In this document: one piece after another, positions 8,253-16,118 of the stretch | Numbering within the stretch: position 1 is the first letter of the stretch | Layout of the letters: every line of letters begins with the position of its first letter | From: Negativicutes bacterium | GTDB lineage: Bacteria > Bacillota_C > Negativicutes > Sporomusales_B > JARLHX01 | DNA length: 64,000 nucleotides | NCBI GenBank assembly: GCA_031292035.1 | Contig: JARLHX010000283.1 | Span: 1-64,000 of the forward strand | Direction of reading: 5' to 3' | The notes under the pieces: generated by a model | Database searches by the model: none | What the model saw: only the letters and a program-made list of their open reading frames with translations | What the model was told of the DNA's origin: nothing | Position numbers and translations under genes: made by a program

Positions 8253-8861
8253 ATGTCAAACAAACGTCAGGATATTGTGGCAGCAACGGCGGCGCTGATG
8301 CACTCGAAGGGGTATGAGAATACCAAACTCAGCGATATTTTAGAGACGGCTGAGATCGGTAAAGGGCAATTTTACCACTATTTTTCTTCCAAACACGAGT
8401 TGGGTCTAGCCGTCATTGACTTCTTCTTTGATAATTGGAAACAACGAGTAGCGACAAATATTCTAAGTTCAGAAAAGGATCCGGAAATCAGATTCAACGA
8501 AATGCTGGAATGGGTCGTCAATAACCAGATGTCTCGCCAAGCAAAATGCGGCTGTGTATTTGGGAATCTTGCTATAGAAATGAGCGAACATGACGAGACT
8601 TTCCGTCAAAAAGTTAACGTTATTTTCGAAACATGGGTGGAAAAATTAAAGCCAATTCTGGCCGGCATGGTTAAGTCGCCGTCCCGTGCGGAACCTCAGG
8701 AAATAGACAAGTTGGCGCAAGGAATAGTGGCCATGCTGGAAGGCGGAATTCTTCTCATGAAAAGCAAACAAGATATTGATGTTTTGATAAATGTTACTGA
8801 CCTAGTAAGATATTTGGTTAACACTTTTGTGAAAGATCACTCTTTTGAAAAGAAAAGTTGA
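8253..8861 (+). CDS. TetR/AcrR-family transcriptional regulator
   Basis: The 202-residue regulator has an N-terminal TetR HTH: KRQDIVAATAALMHSKGYENTKLSDI, then GKGQFYHYFSSKHELGLAVI. Its helical ligand-binding domain contains a CGC pair (residues about 90-92: AKCGCVFGN) often seen in this subgroup. The start was set at ATG 8253 (GGGGGTG upstream), because an earlier in-frame GTG at 8196 would lie inside the promoter and operator. The palindrome between promoter and gene, repeated before the DsrE gene, indicates repression of both units and release by an unknown ligand. Given the linked crotonase and reductases, the ligand may be a pathway substrate or CoA ester (inference). Confidence 0.88.
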   Translation: MSNKRQDIVAATAALMHSKGYENTKLSDILETAEIGKGQFYHYFSSKHELGLAVIDFFFDNWKQRVATNILSSEKDPEIRFNEMLEWVVNNQMSRQAKCGCVFGNLAIEMSEHDETFRQKVNVIFETWVEKLKPILAGMVKSPSRAEPQEIDKLAQGIVAMLEGGILLMKSKQDIDVLINVTDLVRYLVNTFVKDHSFEKKS

Positions 8862-8948
8862 CTTCTCCTTTTGCCCATAATGGCCAGGGCAAATTTGGCC
8901 GTTTGCATGTCTTTGGGTTTTGAAAAATATTGAAAGGAGTGGCTAAGC

Positions 8949-9521
8949 GTGGATGTGTTCGAGGCTCTGCTGGGACGGAGAAGTTGCCGCCACTTTTTGG
9001 CACGACCGGTTGAACAGGAAAAGATTATGAAGATTTTGGAGTGCGCGATTTTTGCGCCTTCGCCCGCAAATAAGCAGCCATGGGAATTTGTCGTGACATC
9101 CAACCCAAAATACAATCACGAATTGAAAGCTGCGGTAGAAGTGACGAAGGGGAAACTGGCCGAAAGGAGCGGGTGGAAATGGTTGCCGTCCTTTTCCGTG
9201 GATTTTTTGCTTGAAGCTCCTGTTCTGATAGTCGTGAATGGCGATCCTGAACGCAATGGTGCGGAGCAGTTCCTGGATGAACCGGGAAAAGGCTATGAAC
9301 ATGGTTGCTGCGCTGCCATAGAAAACATGCTGATTGCCGCTCACGGGCTAGGGCTGGCTACCCTCTGGTTTTCTATGTTCGAAAAGAGAGATGTGCGAAA
9401 AATCTTCGGGGTTGACAAAAAGCTTGACCCAGTTGCAATTATTTGCCTGGGCTATACCGATGTCAGTATCACAGCTCCCGCCCGTAAGGACTTTGCAACT
9501 AAAGTGAAGTTTTTGGAATAG
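8949..9521 (+). CDS. Nitroreductase-family flavoprotein
   Basis: This 190-residue member of the FMN-dependent nitroreductase fold has the N-terminal RRSCRHFLARPVEQEKI, in which Arg residues bind FMN phosphate. APSPANKQPWEFVV follows, with the GLGLATLWFSMF block later. Members reduce nitro groups, enones, quinones or flavins with NAD(P)H. The protein is cytosolic. The start is GTG 8949 with AAAGGAG upstream. It follows tetR by 87 bases and precedes the crotonase, probably in one transcript under the TTGACA promoter. A second nitroreductase closes this sub-cluster at 15163. The substrate is unknown. Confidence 0.88.
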   Translation: MDVFEALLGRRSCRHFLARPVEQEKIMKILECAIFAPSPANKQPWEFVVTSNPKYNHELKAAVEVTKGKLAERSGWKWLPSFSVDFLLEAPVLIVVNGDPERNGAEQFLDEPGKGYEHGCCAAIENMLIAAHGLGLATLWFSMFEKRDVRKIFGVDKKLDPVAIICLGYTDVSITAPARKDFATKVKFLE

Positions 9522-9577
9522 GGTTTTATCACACAGAAGCATCTTGCAATTTCAAACTGGCGGAAAGGAGAGATAAG

Positions 9578-10408
9578 ATGACTGAAACAACAATTGTCGA
9601 GCAAAAAGACAATATAGCAACCATTATTTTAAATCGTCCGAAGGCTCTCAACTCCTTGAACATAACTTTAGTCGATGAATTAGCCAATATACTACATAGA
9701 TTGCGTGATGACAATTCAATTAGGTGCATTGTAATCACAGGAAATGGACCAGCTTTTTGCGCTGGTGGCGATTTGGAATATTTGTCAAAACTCAAAGATG
9801 CTACACTTTCCCGAAAGTTTATTCGAGACGCAGGAGGGATAGCTTCGACTATTGTGGATATTGAAAAGCCTGTCATTGCAATGGTCAATGGCGTTGCCGC
9901 AGGGGCGGGATTTAACCTGGCGTTAGCTTGCGACTTTATCTTCGCTTCCCGTTCTGCCAAGTTCGGACAAGGATTTGTGAAAGTCGGCTTGGTGCCGGAT
10001 TGTGGAGGGACCTTTTTTCTGTCGCGGCATATAGGTTTAAATAGGGCAAAAGAATTACTGTTCACAGCCGATTTTATTGATGCAGAGGCAGCCTGCCGAC
10101 TGGGTCTGGTAAATCGCGTAACCGAAGATTTTGAGCTAAAGGATGTAGTACAAAAATTTGCCCTTAAATTGGCAAATAATGCTCCGATAGCCCTTGGGTT
10201 CACGAAGAAACTCGTAAATCGCAATTACTGCGTTAATTTGGATACGTGTTTAGAGTTTGAAGCAGACGTCCAGTCATATTGCATGCTGACTGAAGAGCAT
10301 CAGGAAGGGATTGCCGCTTTCAGAGAAAAAAGGCAACCGAAATTTAATGAGATTAAATCACTATCAGACTCTCCGATCCTCAATCTCCTACACAAGAGTT
10401 ATTTTTAA
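9578..10408 (+). CDS. Enoyl-CoA hydratase/isomerase (crotonase, PaaG-like)
   Basis: The 276-residue crotonase has the CoA/oxyanion-hole segments AFCAGGDLEYL and VNGVAAGAGFNLALACDFIFAS. At the catalytic loops it reads FGQGFVKVGLVPDCGGTFFLSR. The Glu of the classical hydratase FGQPE motif is absent and the second acid is Asp. That pattern is typical of isomerases such as PaaG (ring-opening or double-bond isomerases in aromatic acid degradation) rather than fatty-acid hydratases. It therefore probably isomerises an enoyl-CoA; the exact reaction is inferred. The ribosome site GGAAAGGAG precedes the ATG. It follows the nitroreductase by 56 bases. Confidence 0.85.
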   Translation: MTETTIVEQKDNIATIILNRPKALNSLNITLVDELANILHRLRDDNSIRCIVITGNGPAFCAGGDLEYLSKLKDATLSRKFIRDAGGIASTIVDIEKPVIAMVNGVAAGAGFNLALACDFIFASRSAKFGQGFVKVGLVPDCGGTFFLSRHIGLNRAKELLFTADFIDAEAACRLGLVNRVTEDFELKDVVQKFALKLANNAPIALGFTKKLVNRNYCVNLDTCLEFEADVQSYCMLTEEHQEGIAAFREKRQPKFNEIKSLSDSPILNLLHKSYF

Positions 10409-10418
10409 TGTTCTATTT

Positions 10419-10458
10419 GTACCGACCTGTTGGTACAAAAACTGTGTTTCTTTATAAC
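10419..10458 (+). promoter_or_regulatory. TetR operator 3 with overlapping promoter for the DsrE-led operon
   Basis: GTACCGACCTGTTGGTAC (10419-10436) is a near-perfect palindrome matching the tetR operator. It overlaps a TTGGTA -35 (10430-10435), with TATAAC at 10453-10458 (spacer 17). Repressor binding would block the polymerase at this second promoter. Confidence 0.7.
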
Positions 10459-10596
10459 CAATTACATCTAATGTTAAGTCAGACAAGTGGAGAATACATG
10501 TTAAGGAGAGATGCAAAGACGAAAGGAAAAGGTTTATGGATGTTGATGATGTGTAGTGAAAAACAGCTAACGAAATTGATGAAAGGAGAGATTGTC

Positions 10597-10962
10597 ATGG
10601 ATAATACTTTTGAACAATCGCAGCAAGCGGATGAGTTGGTTGTACTCTGGACCAGTGGAGACCGTGAAGTCGCGCTGAAGATGATTTTTATGTACACATT
10701 TAACTCTAAGACAAAAGGGTGGTGGGAAGACGTCTGCCTGATCGTCTGGGGTCCGTCGAGTAAACTTCTGACCGAAGATAAAGAACTACAAGAATATGTG
10801 GCCAGAATGCTCGAAGCCGGCATAGAGGTAGTCGCTTGCAAGGCTTGCACCGACAGTTACGGTATTTCCGACGAAGTGGAAAAACTCGGTATTGAAGTCA
10901 AGTTTATGGGCCAGCCGCTAACCCACATGTTGAAACGGAATTCCAAACTAATTACTTTTTGA
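10597..10962 (+). CDS. DsrE/DsrF-like family protein
   Basis: The 121-residue protein reads LVVLWTSGDREVALKMIFMY at the start, then DVCLIVWGPSSKLLTED and ARMLEAGIEVVACKACTDSYG. This is the DsrE/F fold (peroxiredoxin-like sulfur-relay family). Two Cys occur in the ACKAC loop, the position of the catalytic Cys in sulfur carriers. In the TusBCD/DsrEFH families this Cys carries persulfide; here the role is unknown. The start was placed at ATG 10597 because GAAAGGAGAG lies upstream; in-frame upstream codons would extend through the operator. It heads the unit that continues with the LUD and QueG-like genes. Confidence 0.75.
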   Translation: MDNTFEQSQQADELVVLWTSGDREVALKMIFMYTFNSKTKGWWEDVCLIVWGPSSKLLTEDKELQEYVARMLEAGIEVVACKACTDSYGISDEVEKLGIEVKFMGQPLTHMLKRNSKLITF

Positions 10963-11011
10963 AGTATCTGATTCAATAAAAAGAAGAAATTCAAAAAAGA
11001 GGAGACTCTAG

Positions 11012-11653
11012 ATGAATGAATTTACTGCGTGGCATCGTGACACCATGGGCACTAAAGTCGTGGAAGCGTTGGCCAAAAACAATTTTCGGGCAACTTACTG
11101 TCAAACCGGCCAAGAGGCTGTTACACAAGTACTCAATATGATACCAAATGCGGCGACAATCGGCGTCGGTGGATCCTGGACGATAAATGAACTTGGTGTG
11201 CTTGATACGCTGGCAGTACAAGGCCACACAATCTTTAATCACAACAAACCCGGGTTAAGCGATGAGGAAAAACTGACAATTCGGCGAGCGCAGTTGACCT
11301 GCGACGTATTTTTGACGAGTACGAACGCGGTGACTATGGATGGCCGACTGGTCAATACCGATGGAATAGGCAACAGGGTGGCGGCCATGATTTTTGGCCC
11401 CAAGAAAGTAATTTTGATCGCTGGCATTAACAAAATAGTACGAGATGTTGCCGAAGCAGAAAAACGAATCAAATCAGTCGCTGCGCCGATCAATAACAAG
11501 CGAATGAATTACCCGAATCCGTGCATCAAAACGGGCGAGTGCATGGATTGCCAGAGTCCCACCAGGATATGCAACGCTACGACAATTCTAAATAAACGTC
11601 CCAGGCTGTCCGATATCCACATTTTTATCGTTGGGGAAGAATTGGGATTTTAG
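11012..11653 (+). CDS. LUD-domain protein (LutC/YkgG-like, DUF162)
   Basis: The 213-residue protein begins WHRDTMGTKVVEALAKNNF and has TIGVGGSWTINELGVLD, GLSDEEKLTIRRAQLTCDVFLTS-type and GNRVAAMIFGPKKVILIAG segments of the LUD fold. LUD proteins are best known in the LutABC lactate oxidation complex and as lone proteins in anaerobes. A Cys-rich C-terminus (CIKTGECMDCQSPTRIC) could bind a metal or an Fe-S cluster. The ribosome site is GAGGAG. It lies between DsrE and a QueG-like Fe-S protein, suggesting a redox role; the substrate is not known. Confidence 0.8.
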   Translation: MNEFTAWHRDTMGTKVVEALAKNNFRATYCQTGQEAVTQVLNMIPNAATIGVGGSWTINELGVLDTLAVQGHTIFNHNKPGLSDEEKLTIRRAQLTCDVFLTSTNAVTMDGRLVNTDGIGNRVAAMIFGPKKVILIAGINKIVRDVAEAEKRIKSVAAPINNKRMNYPNPCIKTGECMDCQSPTRICNATTILNKRPRLSDIHIFIVGEELGF

Positions 11654-11758
11654 GTCGACTCACGAGCCATCGGATGAACAGAACCAATTTAAAATCACCT
11701 ATTCCTAAATCCACAGACTAAGTGTGCCGAAGTCTATAGTAAAGACAGAGGTGAGACT

Positions 11759-12634
11759 ATGCGCGAAAAGGTAATTAAAGAGATATGTCGTTTTGTCAAA
11801 GAGAGTCCGGACAACGACTTTCCAGAACAAGAACAGCCATATTTCGAAAAGCCTTTGGTCGGATTTGCCAGCGCTGAGGATTTACTCTTTACCCAGTATA
11901 AAACAGTCATCGGAAGTTTTCATCTGACGCCGCAAGAACTGATCGAAAAAGCGATCGGACCGGAGTCATGGAAACCTGTCACAATAATCTGTTGGGTGCT
12001 CCCAATTGCACTCGCTACAAAGATGACCAATCGTAGCGAAACAACCTATCCATCGAAAGAATGGGCACAAACCAGAAGTTTTGGCGAAAAATTCAATGTT
12101 CTTCTCCGAAGACATATGGTCGAATATCTTGTCGGTGAAGGATATCATGCGGAGGCTCCTCAACTACTTTCGGTCTGGAAGAGATTGGAGAAGACACCCG
12201 TTGGGATTGCTTCGACTTGGTCGGAACGTCACGCCGCCTACGCGGCCGGGTTAGGAACATTTAGCCTGAATGACGCGCTGATTACGCCAAAAGGTATTGC
12301 TCATCGATTAGGTAGTGTAATTACTGATTTAGAGATTACCCCATCCCAGAGAGTTTATCCTAGTTATCGTTCGAATTGCCTATACTTTCGTGAGCAAAGT
12401 TGCGGATTGTGTATAAGTCGCTGCCCGGCCCAAGCTTTATCTCCTGAGGGACATGATAAAGATAAGTGCTGTGAACATGTATACGGCACCGTTCCGATAA
12501 AGGTAGGGGAATCTTATGGGGTTCCGGAAACCGGATGCGGACTCTGCCAGACCAAGGTTCCTTGCGAAGGCAAAATTCCTGTCGGACGTATACCATATCC
12601 AATATCATTAGGATTTTTCCCAGAAGAACCTTAA
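11759..12634 (+). CDS. QueG-like 4Fe-4S protein, function unknown
   Basis: The 291-residue protein has C-terminal cysteine clusters CGLCISRCPAQAL and CGLCQTKVPCEG and an upstream STWSERHAAYAAGLGTFSLNDALITPKG. This is the arrangement of the Fe-S half of epoxyqueuosine reductase and reductive-dehalogenase-like proteins. The second cluster motif is shortened (CGLCQTKVPC), so it may not hold a standard cubane. It lacks the length of full QueG (about 380) and is embedded in a catabolic operon, so a queuosine role is unlikely. A role as an electron-transfer or corrinoid-linked reductase is only inferred. A shorter paralogue lies at 20663. Confidence 0.75.
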   Translation: MREKVIKEICRFVKESPDNDFPEQEQPYFEKPLVGFASAEDLLFTQYKTVIGSFHLTPQELIEKAIGPESWKPVTIICWVLPIALATKMTNRSETTYPSKEWAQTRSFGEKFNVLLRRHMVEYLVGEGYHAEAPQLLSVWKRLEKTPVGIASTWSERHAAYAAGLGTFSLNDALITPKGIAHRLGSVITDLEITPSQRVYPSYRSNCLYFREQSCGLCISRCPAQALSPEGHDKDKCCEHVYGTVPIKVGESYGVPETGCGLCQTKVPCEGKIPVGRIPYPISLGFFPEEP

Positions 12635-12687
12635 GATTCTTATAAGATTTGGCAAAACAAAAATCCAATAAAAAGGGAGAGATTATC

Positions 12688-12840
12688 ATGACAAAAAACT
12701 ATCAGGAAGCAGCCGATTGCCCTTGCCCCAAAGACTGCCCAAGACACGGAAAGTGCTACGAATGCGTTCAGTTTCACCGCGAGAAGCCGGTAATCGTATG
12801 TTGTATGCGTGACGAGTACAGAACAAAAGATTCTAAATAA
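12688..12840 (+). CDS. 50-residue Cys-rich protein
   Basis: A strong ribosome site (AAAAGGGAGAG) precedes ATG 12688. The product MTKNYQEAADCPCPKDCPRH plus about 30 residues has nine-odd Cys (CPCPKDC, CYEC, CCM) and looks like a small metal-binding or Fe-S protein. It follows the QueG-like gene by 53 bases, so it is probably cotranscribed and may supply electrons or metal to it. No family name can be given with confidence. Confidence 0.65.
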   Translation: MTKNYQEAADCPCPKDCPRHGKCYECVQFHREKPVIVCCMRDEYRTKDSK

Positions 12841-12861
12841 GAACTATTCAAACGAAAAGTT

Positions 12862-12886
12862 GGCGCAGCGGTGACAGCGCTGCGCC
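12862..12886 (+). terminator. GC-rich hairpin, possible terminator or processing site
   Basis: A perfect 9-bp stem GGCGCAGCG / CGCTGCGCC with loop GTGACAG lies between the Cys-rich protein and the flavoprotein. No T-run follows, so full termination is doubtful. Confidence 0.45.
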
Positions 12887-12961
12887 GAGCTGGCGCTACA
12901 ATGTAAAGAAGTAGGATAAGAACTGACTAAAAGATGAAACAGCAAAAGAGGGGGTGGAAAT

Positions 12962-13594
12962 ATGATTTTGGGTATTAGCGCGAGCGGTCGCGCCAATGGA
13001 GTGACCAGTGAGGCCGTGAAAGCGGTTTTGGAGGCCGCCGGACTGGAATACGACTACGTTTCCCTCGCCGGAAAACGGATAAACGGCTGCATAGGCTGTA
13101 CGCTCTGCGCTTCGGACAACCGGTGCAAGATTCAAGACGACTGGAACGAAATAGGCGATAAAATGCTCAAAGCCGACGCCATCGTATTTGGGGCGCCAAA
13201 CTATTTCAGCAAAATGAATGCTTTAGGGCATGCTTGTTGGGAAAGAGCCTTTTCTTTCCGGCACCGGGAAATCTTCAATCTAGCCGGTAAACTTGGAGTG
13301 ATTGTAAGTTCCGGGTATGAAGGGGAAGATTTCGTAAAACCGCAGATCGAAGATTTCATGTTGCGCAACAAGATGGTGGTTGTTGAATCGGTGCGGGTCG
13401 AAGGGTACGGCCAATGTTATACGTGCGGCTATGGGCACGATTGCGGGGTTGGCCGCGTCGTCAGAGTCAACGGCTTTCTCGACAAGATCGAGGACAAGGA
13501 CTTGCCACCTCACTTTAAAGAGCAAGAACAAGCGCAGTATCAAGCCTATAAGGCGGGAAAAATTCTGGGCTCCATGTTACGGAACCGAATTTGA
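12962..13594 (+). CDS. Iron-sulfur flavoprotein / NAD(P)H-dependent FMN reductase
   Basis: The 210-residue protein opens with the flavodoxin-like phosphate loop ILGISASGRANG. A GCIGCTLCASDNRC segment, with the compact Cys spacing of Fe-S flavoproteins, follows after about 45 residues. ADAIVFGAPNYFSKMNA comes next, the loop over the FMN ring. A second Cys-rich segment (GQCYTCGYGHDCGVG) sits near the C-terminus. Such proteins transfer electrons from ferredoxin or NAD(P)H in anaerobes. The start ATG has AGAGGGGGTGG upstream. It lies between the Cys-rich protein and the first tautomerase gene. Confidence 0.85.
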   Translation: MILGISASGRANGVTSEAVKAVLEAAGLEYDYVSLAGKRINGCIGCTLCASDNRCKIQDDWNEIGDKMLKADAIVFGAPNYFSKMNALGHACWERAFSFRHREIFNLAGKLGVIVSSGYEGEDFVKPQIEDFMLRNKMVVVESVRVEGYGQCYTCGYGHDCGVGRVVRVNGFLDKIEDKDLPPHFKEQEQAQYQAYKAGKILGSMLRNRI

Positions 13595-13674
13595 TCTGGT
13601 TTGATCATTCTACAAAACACCAAAGTAGATGAACGTTCAAGAGTGTTTCAATACTAAAAAAGGAGACGAAAAAA

Positions 13675-13860
13675 ATGCCATTTGTTAATATTCAAATGCT
13701 GACAGGAAAGACAGTTGAACAAAAAGCCGCGCTTGCGAAAGCCATCACTGACGCTTTTGTTGAGATTGCACAGAGCAAACCGGAAGCGGTAGCGGTTATC
13801 TTCACTGACCTTCAGAAAACCGACTTGGCAAAGGCAGGTAAATTGGTTTCTGAATTGTAA
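13675..13860 (+). CDS. 4-oxalocrotonate tautomerase family protein A
   Basis: This 61-residue protein starts MPFVNIQMLTGKTVEQKAAL, with the N-terminal Pro (Pro1 after Met removal) that is the catalytic base of 4-OT. The fold is a small beta-alpha-beta unit that forms hexamers or trimers. In 4-OT, Arg11 and Arg39 bind the substrate; here position 11 is Lys and position 39 is Ala (EAVAVIFTD), so the substrate must differ from 2-hydroxymuconate. The ribosome site is AAAGGAGACG. It lies in the island with a second 4-OT at 14918. Confidence 0.85.
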   Translation: MPFVNIQMLTGKTVEQKAALAKAITDAFVEIAQSKPEAVAVIFTDLQKTDLAKAGKLVSEL

Positions 13861-13914
13861 ATCGGCATGTGGTCCAGTGAGATCTTCAGGTATGGAGTAT
13901 GAGGAGGATTTTCT

Positions 13915-14868
13915 GTGATTGGCACATTACTGGCCGAAGGGGCTAGCAAATTGAAAGAATTGGGCCTCGGCAATTTAAAGGAAAACGGGGCCGAGACCGG
14001 TAGTTCTTCCCGGATCACCCGTCAATACATGGACTCACTTACAATAGAGGTCCGAGCGATTGATTCCATGGAAGCTTCTACTAAAATACACCTTTTTGAT
14101 GAAGTCTTTGATACTCCTGTAATGACGGCGGCTCTTTCAAGACTGGATGCAATCTGCCCCAATGCCATGGTGGAAGTGGCGAAAGGGGCAAAAGCAGCCG
14201 GGGCGGCGATGTGGGTTGGTATAGGAGGCGGGGAAGAGCTTAAGGCGATTATTGAAACAGGCGCCAAGACAATAAAGATAATCAAACCATATCGCGACAA
14301 AGACCTGATTTTCGCTAAAATAGCCGAGGCTGAAAAATATGGAGCCTTTGCCGTAGGAATGGATACTATCTTTGGTTTTGGCGGCAAGTCTAGGGACAGT
14401 CTCATTCGTCCCGATCTCATGAGCCCCAAAACGCTGTCAGACATTCAAAGTTTTGTGAAAGCGACCAAGCTGCCCTTTATCCTCAAGGGAATACTGAGTG
14501 AACAAGACGCTCAAAAGGCACTGGAGGCCGGAGCAGCAGCCATCGTAGTTTCTCATCACGGGGGAAATGCTATCGATTACGCTGTACCCCCTCTTAAAAT
14601 ACTGCCGCGCATTGCCAAAGTGGTTGACGGCAAGATCCCAATTTTTGTGGATGGTGGGATAGAAAGAGGTACGGATGTATTCAAAGCGCTGGCTCTTGGG
14701 GCGAATGGTGTCCTGGTCGGAAGATCGGTTATGGCTGGATTGGCGGTCGATGGCGCCGAAGGCGTAAGGAAGCTCATAGCCGGCACTAACGAAGAACTGC
14801 GTCGAGTCATGAACCTGACAGGCTGCAGTACGATGGAAAAAATCAGTTCCGAATTGATTTGGCAATAA
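13915..14868 (+). CDS. FMN-dependent alpha-hydroxy-acid dehydrogenase/oxidase family
   Basis: The 317-residue TIM-barrel protein has the family signatures DTPVMTAALSRL, LPFILKGILSEQDAQKALEAGA, VVSHHGGNAIDY (the S-N-H-G-G-R active-site motif with His and without the usual Arg), GKIPIFVDGGIERGTDVFKALALGA and VLVGRSVMAGLA. These bind FMN and abstract hydride or proton from alpha-hydroxy acids such as lactate or glycolate. Asn in place of the conserved substrate Arg (HHGGN) suggests a substrate without a simple carboxylate, or another reaction. Isopentenyl-diphosphate isomerase type 2 is a related fold. The start is GTG with GAGGAGG upstream. It is flanked by tautomerases. Confidence 0.82.
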   Translation: MIGTLLAEGASKLKELGLGNLKENGAETGSSSRITRQYMDSLTIEVRAIDSMEASTKIHLFDEVFDTPVMTAALSRLDAICPNAMVEVAKGAKAAGAAMWVGIGGGEELKAIIETGAKTIKIIKPYRDKDLIFAKIAEAEKYGAFAVGMDTIFGFGGKSRDSLIRPDLMSPKTLSDIQSFVKATKLPFILKGILSEQDAQKALEAGAAAIVVSHHGGNAIDYAVPPLKILPRIAKVVDGKIPIFVDGGIERGTDVFKALALGANGVLVGRSVMAGLAVDGAEGVRKLIAGTNEELRRVMNLTGCSTMEKISSELIWQ

Positions 14869-14917
14869 CAAAGGAAATAGCCCTTCAAGCGCATTTTTAA
14901 GGGAAGGGGAATGAAAA

Positions 14918-15127
14918 ATGCCTTACGTCAATATCAAGATAACACGAGAAGGTGCGACAAGAGAACAAAAAGAGAATTTGATAAAAGGAGCAACACAGCT
15001 TCTGCAGGACGTGTTGGGCAAACCGCCGATTACCACCGTTGTCGTAATTGATGAAGTGGATGTGGACAACTGGGGTATGGGTGGAGAGACCATTACGGTT
15101 TTTAGAAAAAAACACCTCAATAAGTGA
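14918..15127 (+). CDS. 4-oxalocrotonate tautomerase family protein B
   Basis: The 69-residue protein starts MPYVNIKITREGATREQKEN, with catalytic Pro1 and Arg at the position after the first strand. It ends with VIDEVDVDNWGMGGET, where Trp takes the place of Phe50 of 4-OT. It is closer to canonical 4-OT than the paralogue at 13675, and the pair may form a hetero-oligomer, as in heterohexameric tautomerases (inference). The ribosome site is AAGGGGAATG. The stop overlaps the region of the next gene by only a few bases. Confidence 0.87.
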   Translation: MPYVNIKITREGATREQKENLIKGATQLLQDVLGKPPITTVVVIDEVDVDNWGMGGETITVFRKKHLNK

Positions 15128-15162
15128 TTTATTATGGAGAATTTGCCAGGGGGATTATAAAT

Positions 15163-15723
15163 ATGAATGAGACGTTAAAGACAATCTTGAACCGGAGAAG
15201 CATAAGAAGTTTTGCAGATCAGCAAATTGAGCACAGCGACCTGCAAGCTGTTATTGAAGCCGCAAAATATGCTCCGAGCGGCGGAGGTACGCAGCCGTGG
15301 TTCTTTAGTGTTATTCAAAGAAAAGAATTAATTGAAGAACTGAGCAGTGCTTCAAAAGAAGTCGCTAAGAACCATGAAGTAAGTTTCCTTAGAGAATTAG
15401 CCAATAAGACGGAATTCAATACTTTCTACAATGCTCCAACAGTGATCGTTATTTCGGGCGTTGAGAAAAACGTATGGTCGAGTGCAGATTGCGCCGCTGC
15501 AGCACAGAATATTCTGCTGGCAGCAGAGTCTCTTGGGCTGGGTGGGTGCTGGGTCAATTTTGGCCTGTTCGTGTTTGGCAGTGAAAAAGGCGTGCATTAT
15601 AAAGAACTGTTGAATGTTCCAGAAGGCTTTAAACCGTTTTACTCAGTGGCGCTGGGGTATAAAAAAGGTGATGCTCCTGCAGCGGCACCAAGAAAAGAGC
15701 AAACAATAAGTTATATTAAATAG
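15163..15723 (+). CDS. Nitroreductase-family flavoprotein B
   Basis: The 186-residue protein reads NRRSIRSFADQQIEHSDLQA, AKYAPSGGGTQPWFFSVI and, near the end, AAESLGLGGCWVNFGLF, all typical FMN-binding nitroreductase segments. It shares the fold but little sequence with the protein at 8949. The start at ATG 15163 follows CAGGGGGAT; an earlier in-frame ATT/ATG region lacks a site. It is the last gene before a 21-bp inverted repeat, so it ends this transcription unit. The natural substrate (enone, quinone or FMN) cannot be told. Confidence 0.85.
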   Translation: MNETLKTILNRRSIRSFADQQIEHSDLQAVIEAAKYAPSGGGTQPWFFSVIQRKELIEELSSASKEVAKNHEVSFLRELANKTEFNTFYNAPTVIVISGVEKNVWSSADCAAAAQNILLAAESLGLGGCWVNFGLFVFGSEKGVHYKELLNVPEGFKPFYSVALGYKKGDAPAAAPRKEQTISYIK

Positions 15724-15734
15724 GCATGATAAAA

Positions 15735-15777
15735 TTGACTTGAACTCCCGCTAAAATTTAGCGGGAGTTCAAGTCAA
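15735..15777. repeat. 21-bp perfect inverted repeat (terminator-like)
   Basis: Two 21-base arms, 15735-15755 and 15757-15777, are exact reverse complements with a one-base centre (effective loop of about 5). A run of A follows on the plus strand and TTTT follows on the minus strand. It therefore fits best as a stop for minus-strand transcripts or as a structured 3' end protecting the plus transcript. Confidence 0.75.
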
Positions 15778-16118
15778 AAATGCGCTCTCTGACAGTTAGT
15801 ATCTTTTCATGAAAAAATTTCAAAACTGGAATAGACTGAAAGACGCCTCATTAAAAGAGTTAGTTTTGATGATCACAGACGTAGTGCCAACCAAATCTAA
15901 AGCCTTGCATCGTCAAATAGGATAGGTCTGATTAAATGATTTTTACCCATCTGTTGAGAAGAAAGCAGTTGCCTGTTCTTCACACAACTGATATCAGCGA
16001 TTTTTCAGATAAGTCGTTATTTGTGTATTTTATTTAGCTGTTGTAGACGATACCAAACCAACAGCATTTCAGCCTAGCTAATGGAATAGAACATTCTTTT
16101 GAACAAAAGGAGGATAAG
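15778..16118 (+). other. Leader gap before the dehydratase operon
   Basis: No firm gene is present. A 38-codon frame (15809-15925, MKKFQNWNRLKDASLKELVL and so on) has no ribosome site and matches nothing I recognise. The 16119 start has its own AAAGGAGG, so a promoter should lie in this stretch; no strong -35/-10 pair was found and no copy of the TetR palindrome is present. Confidence 0.35.
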
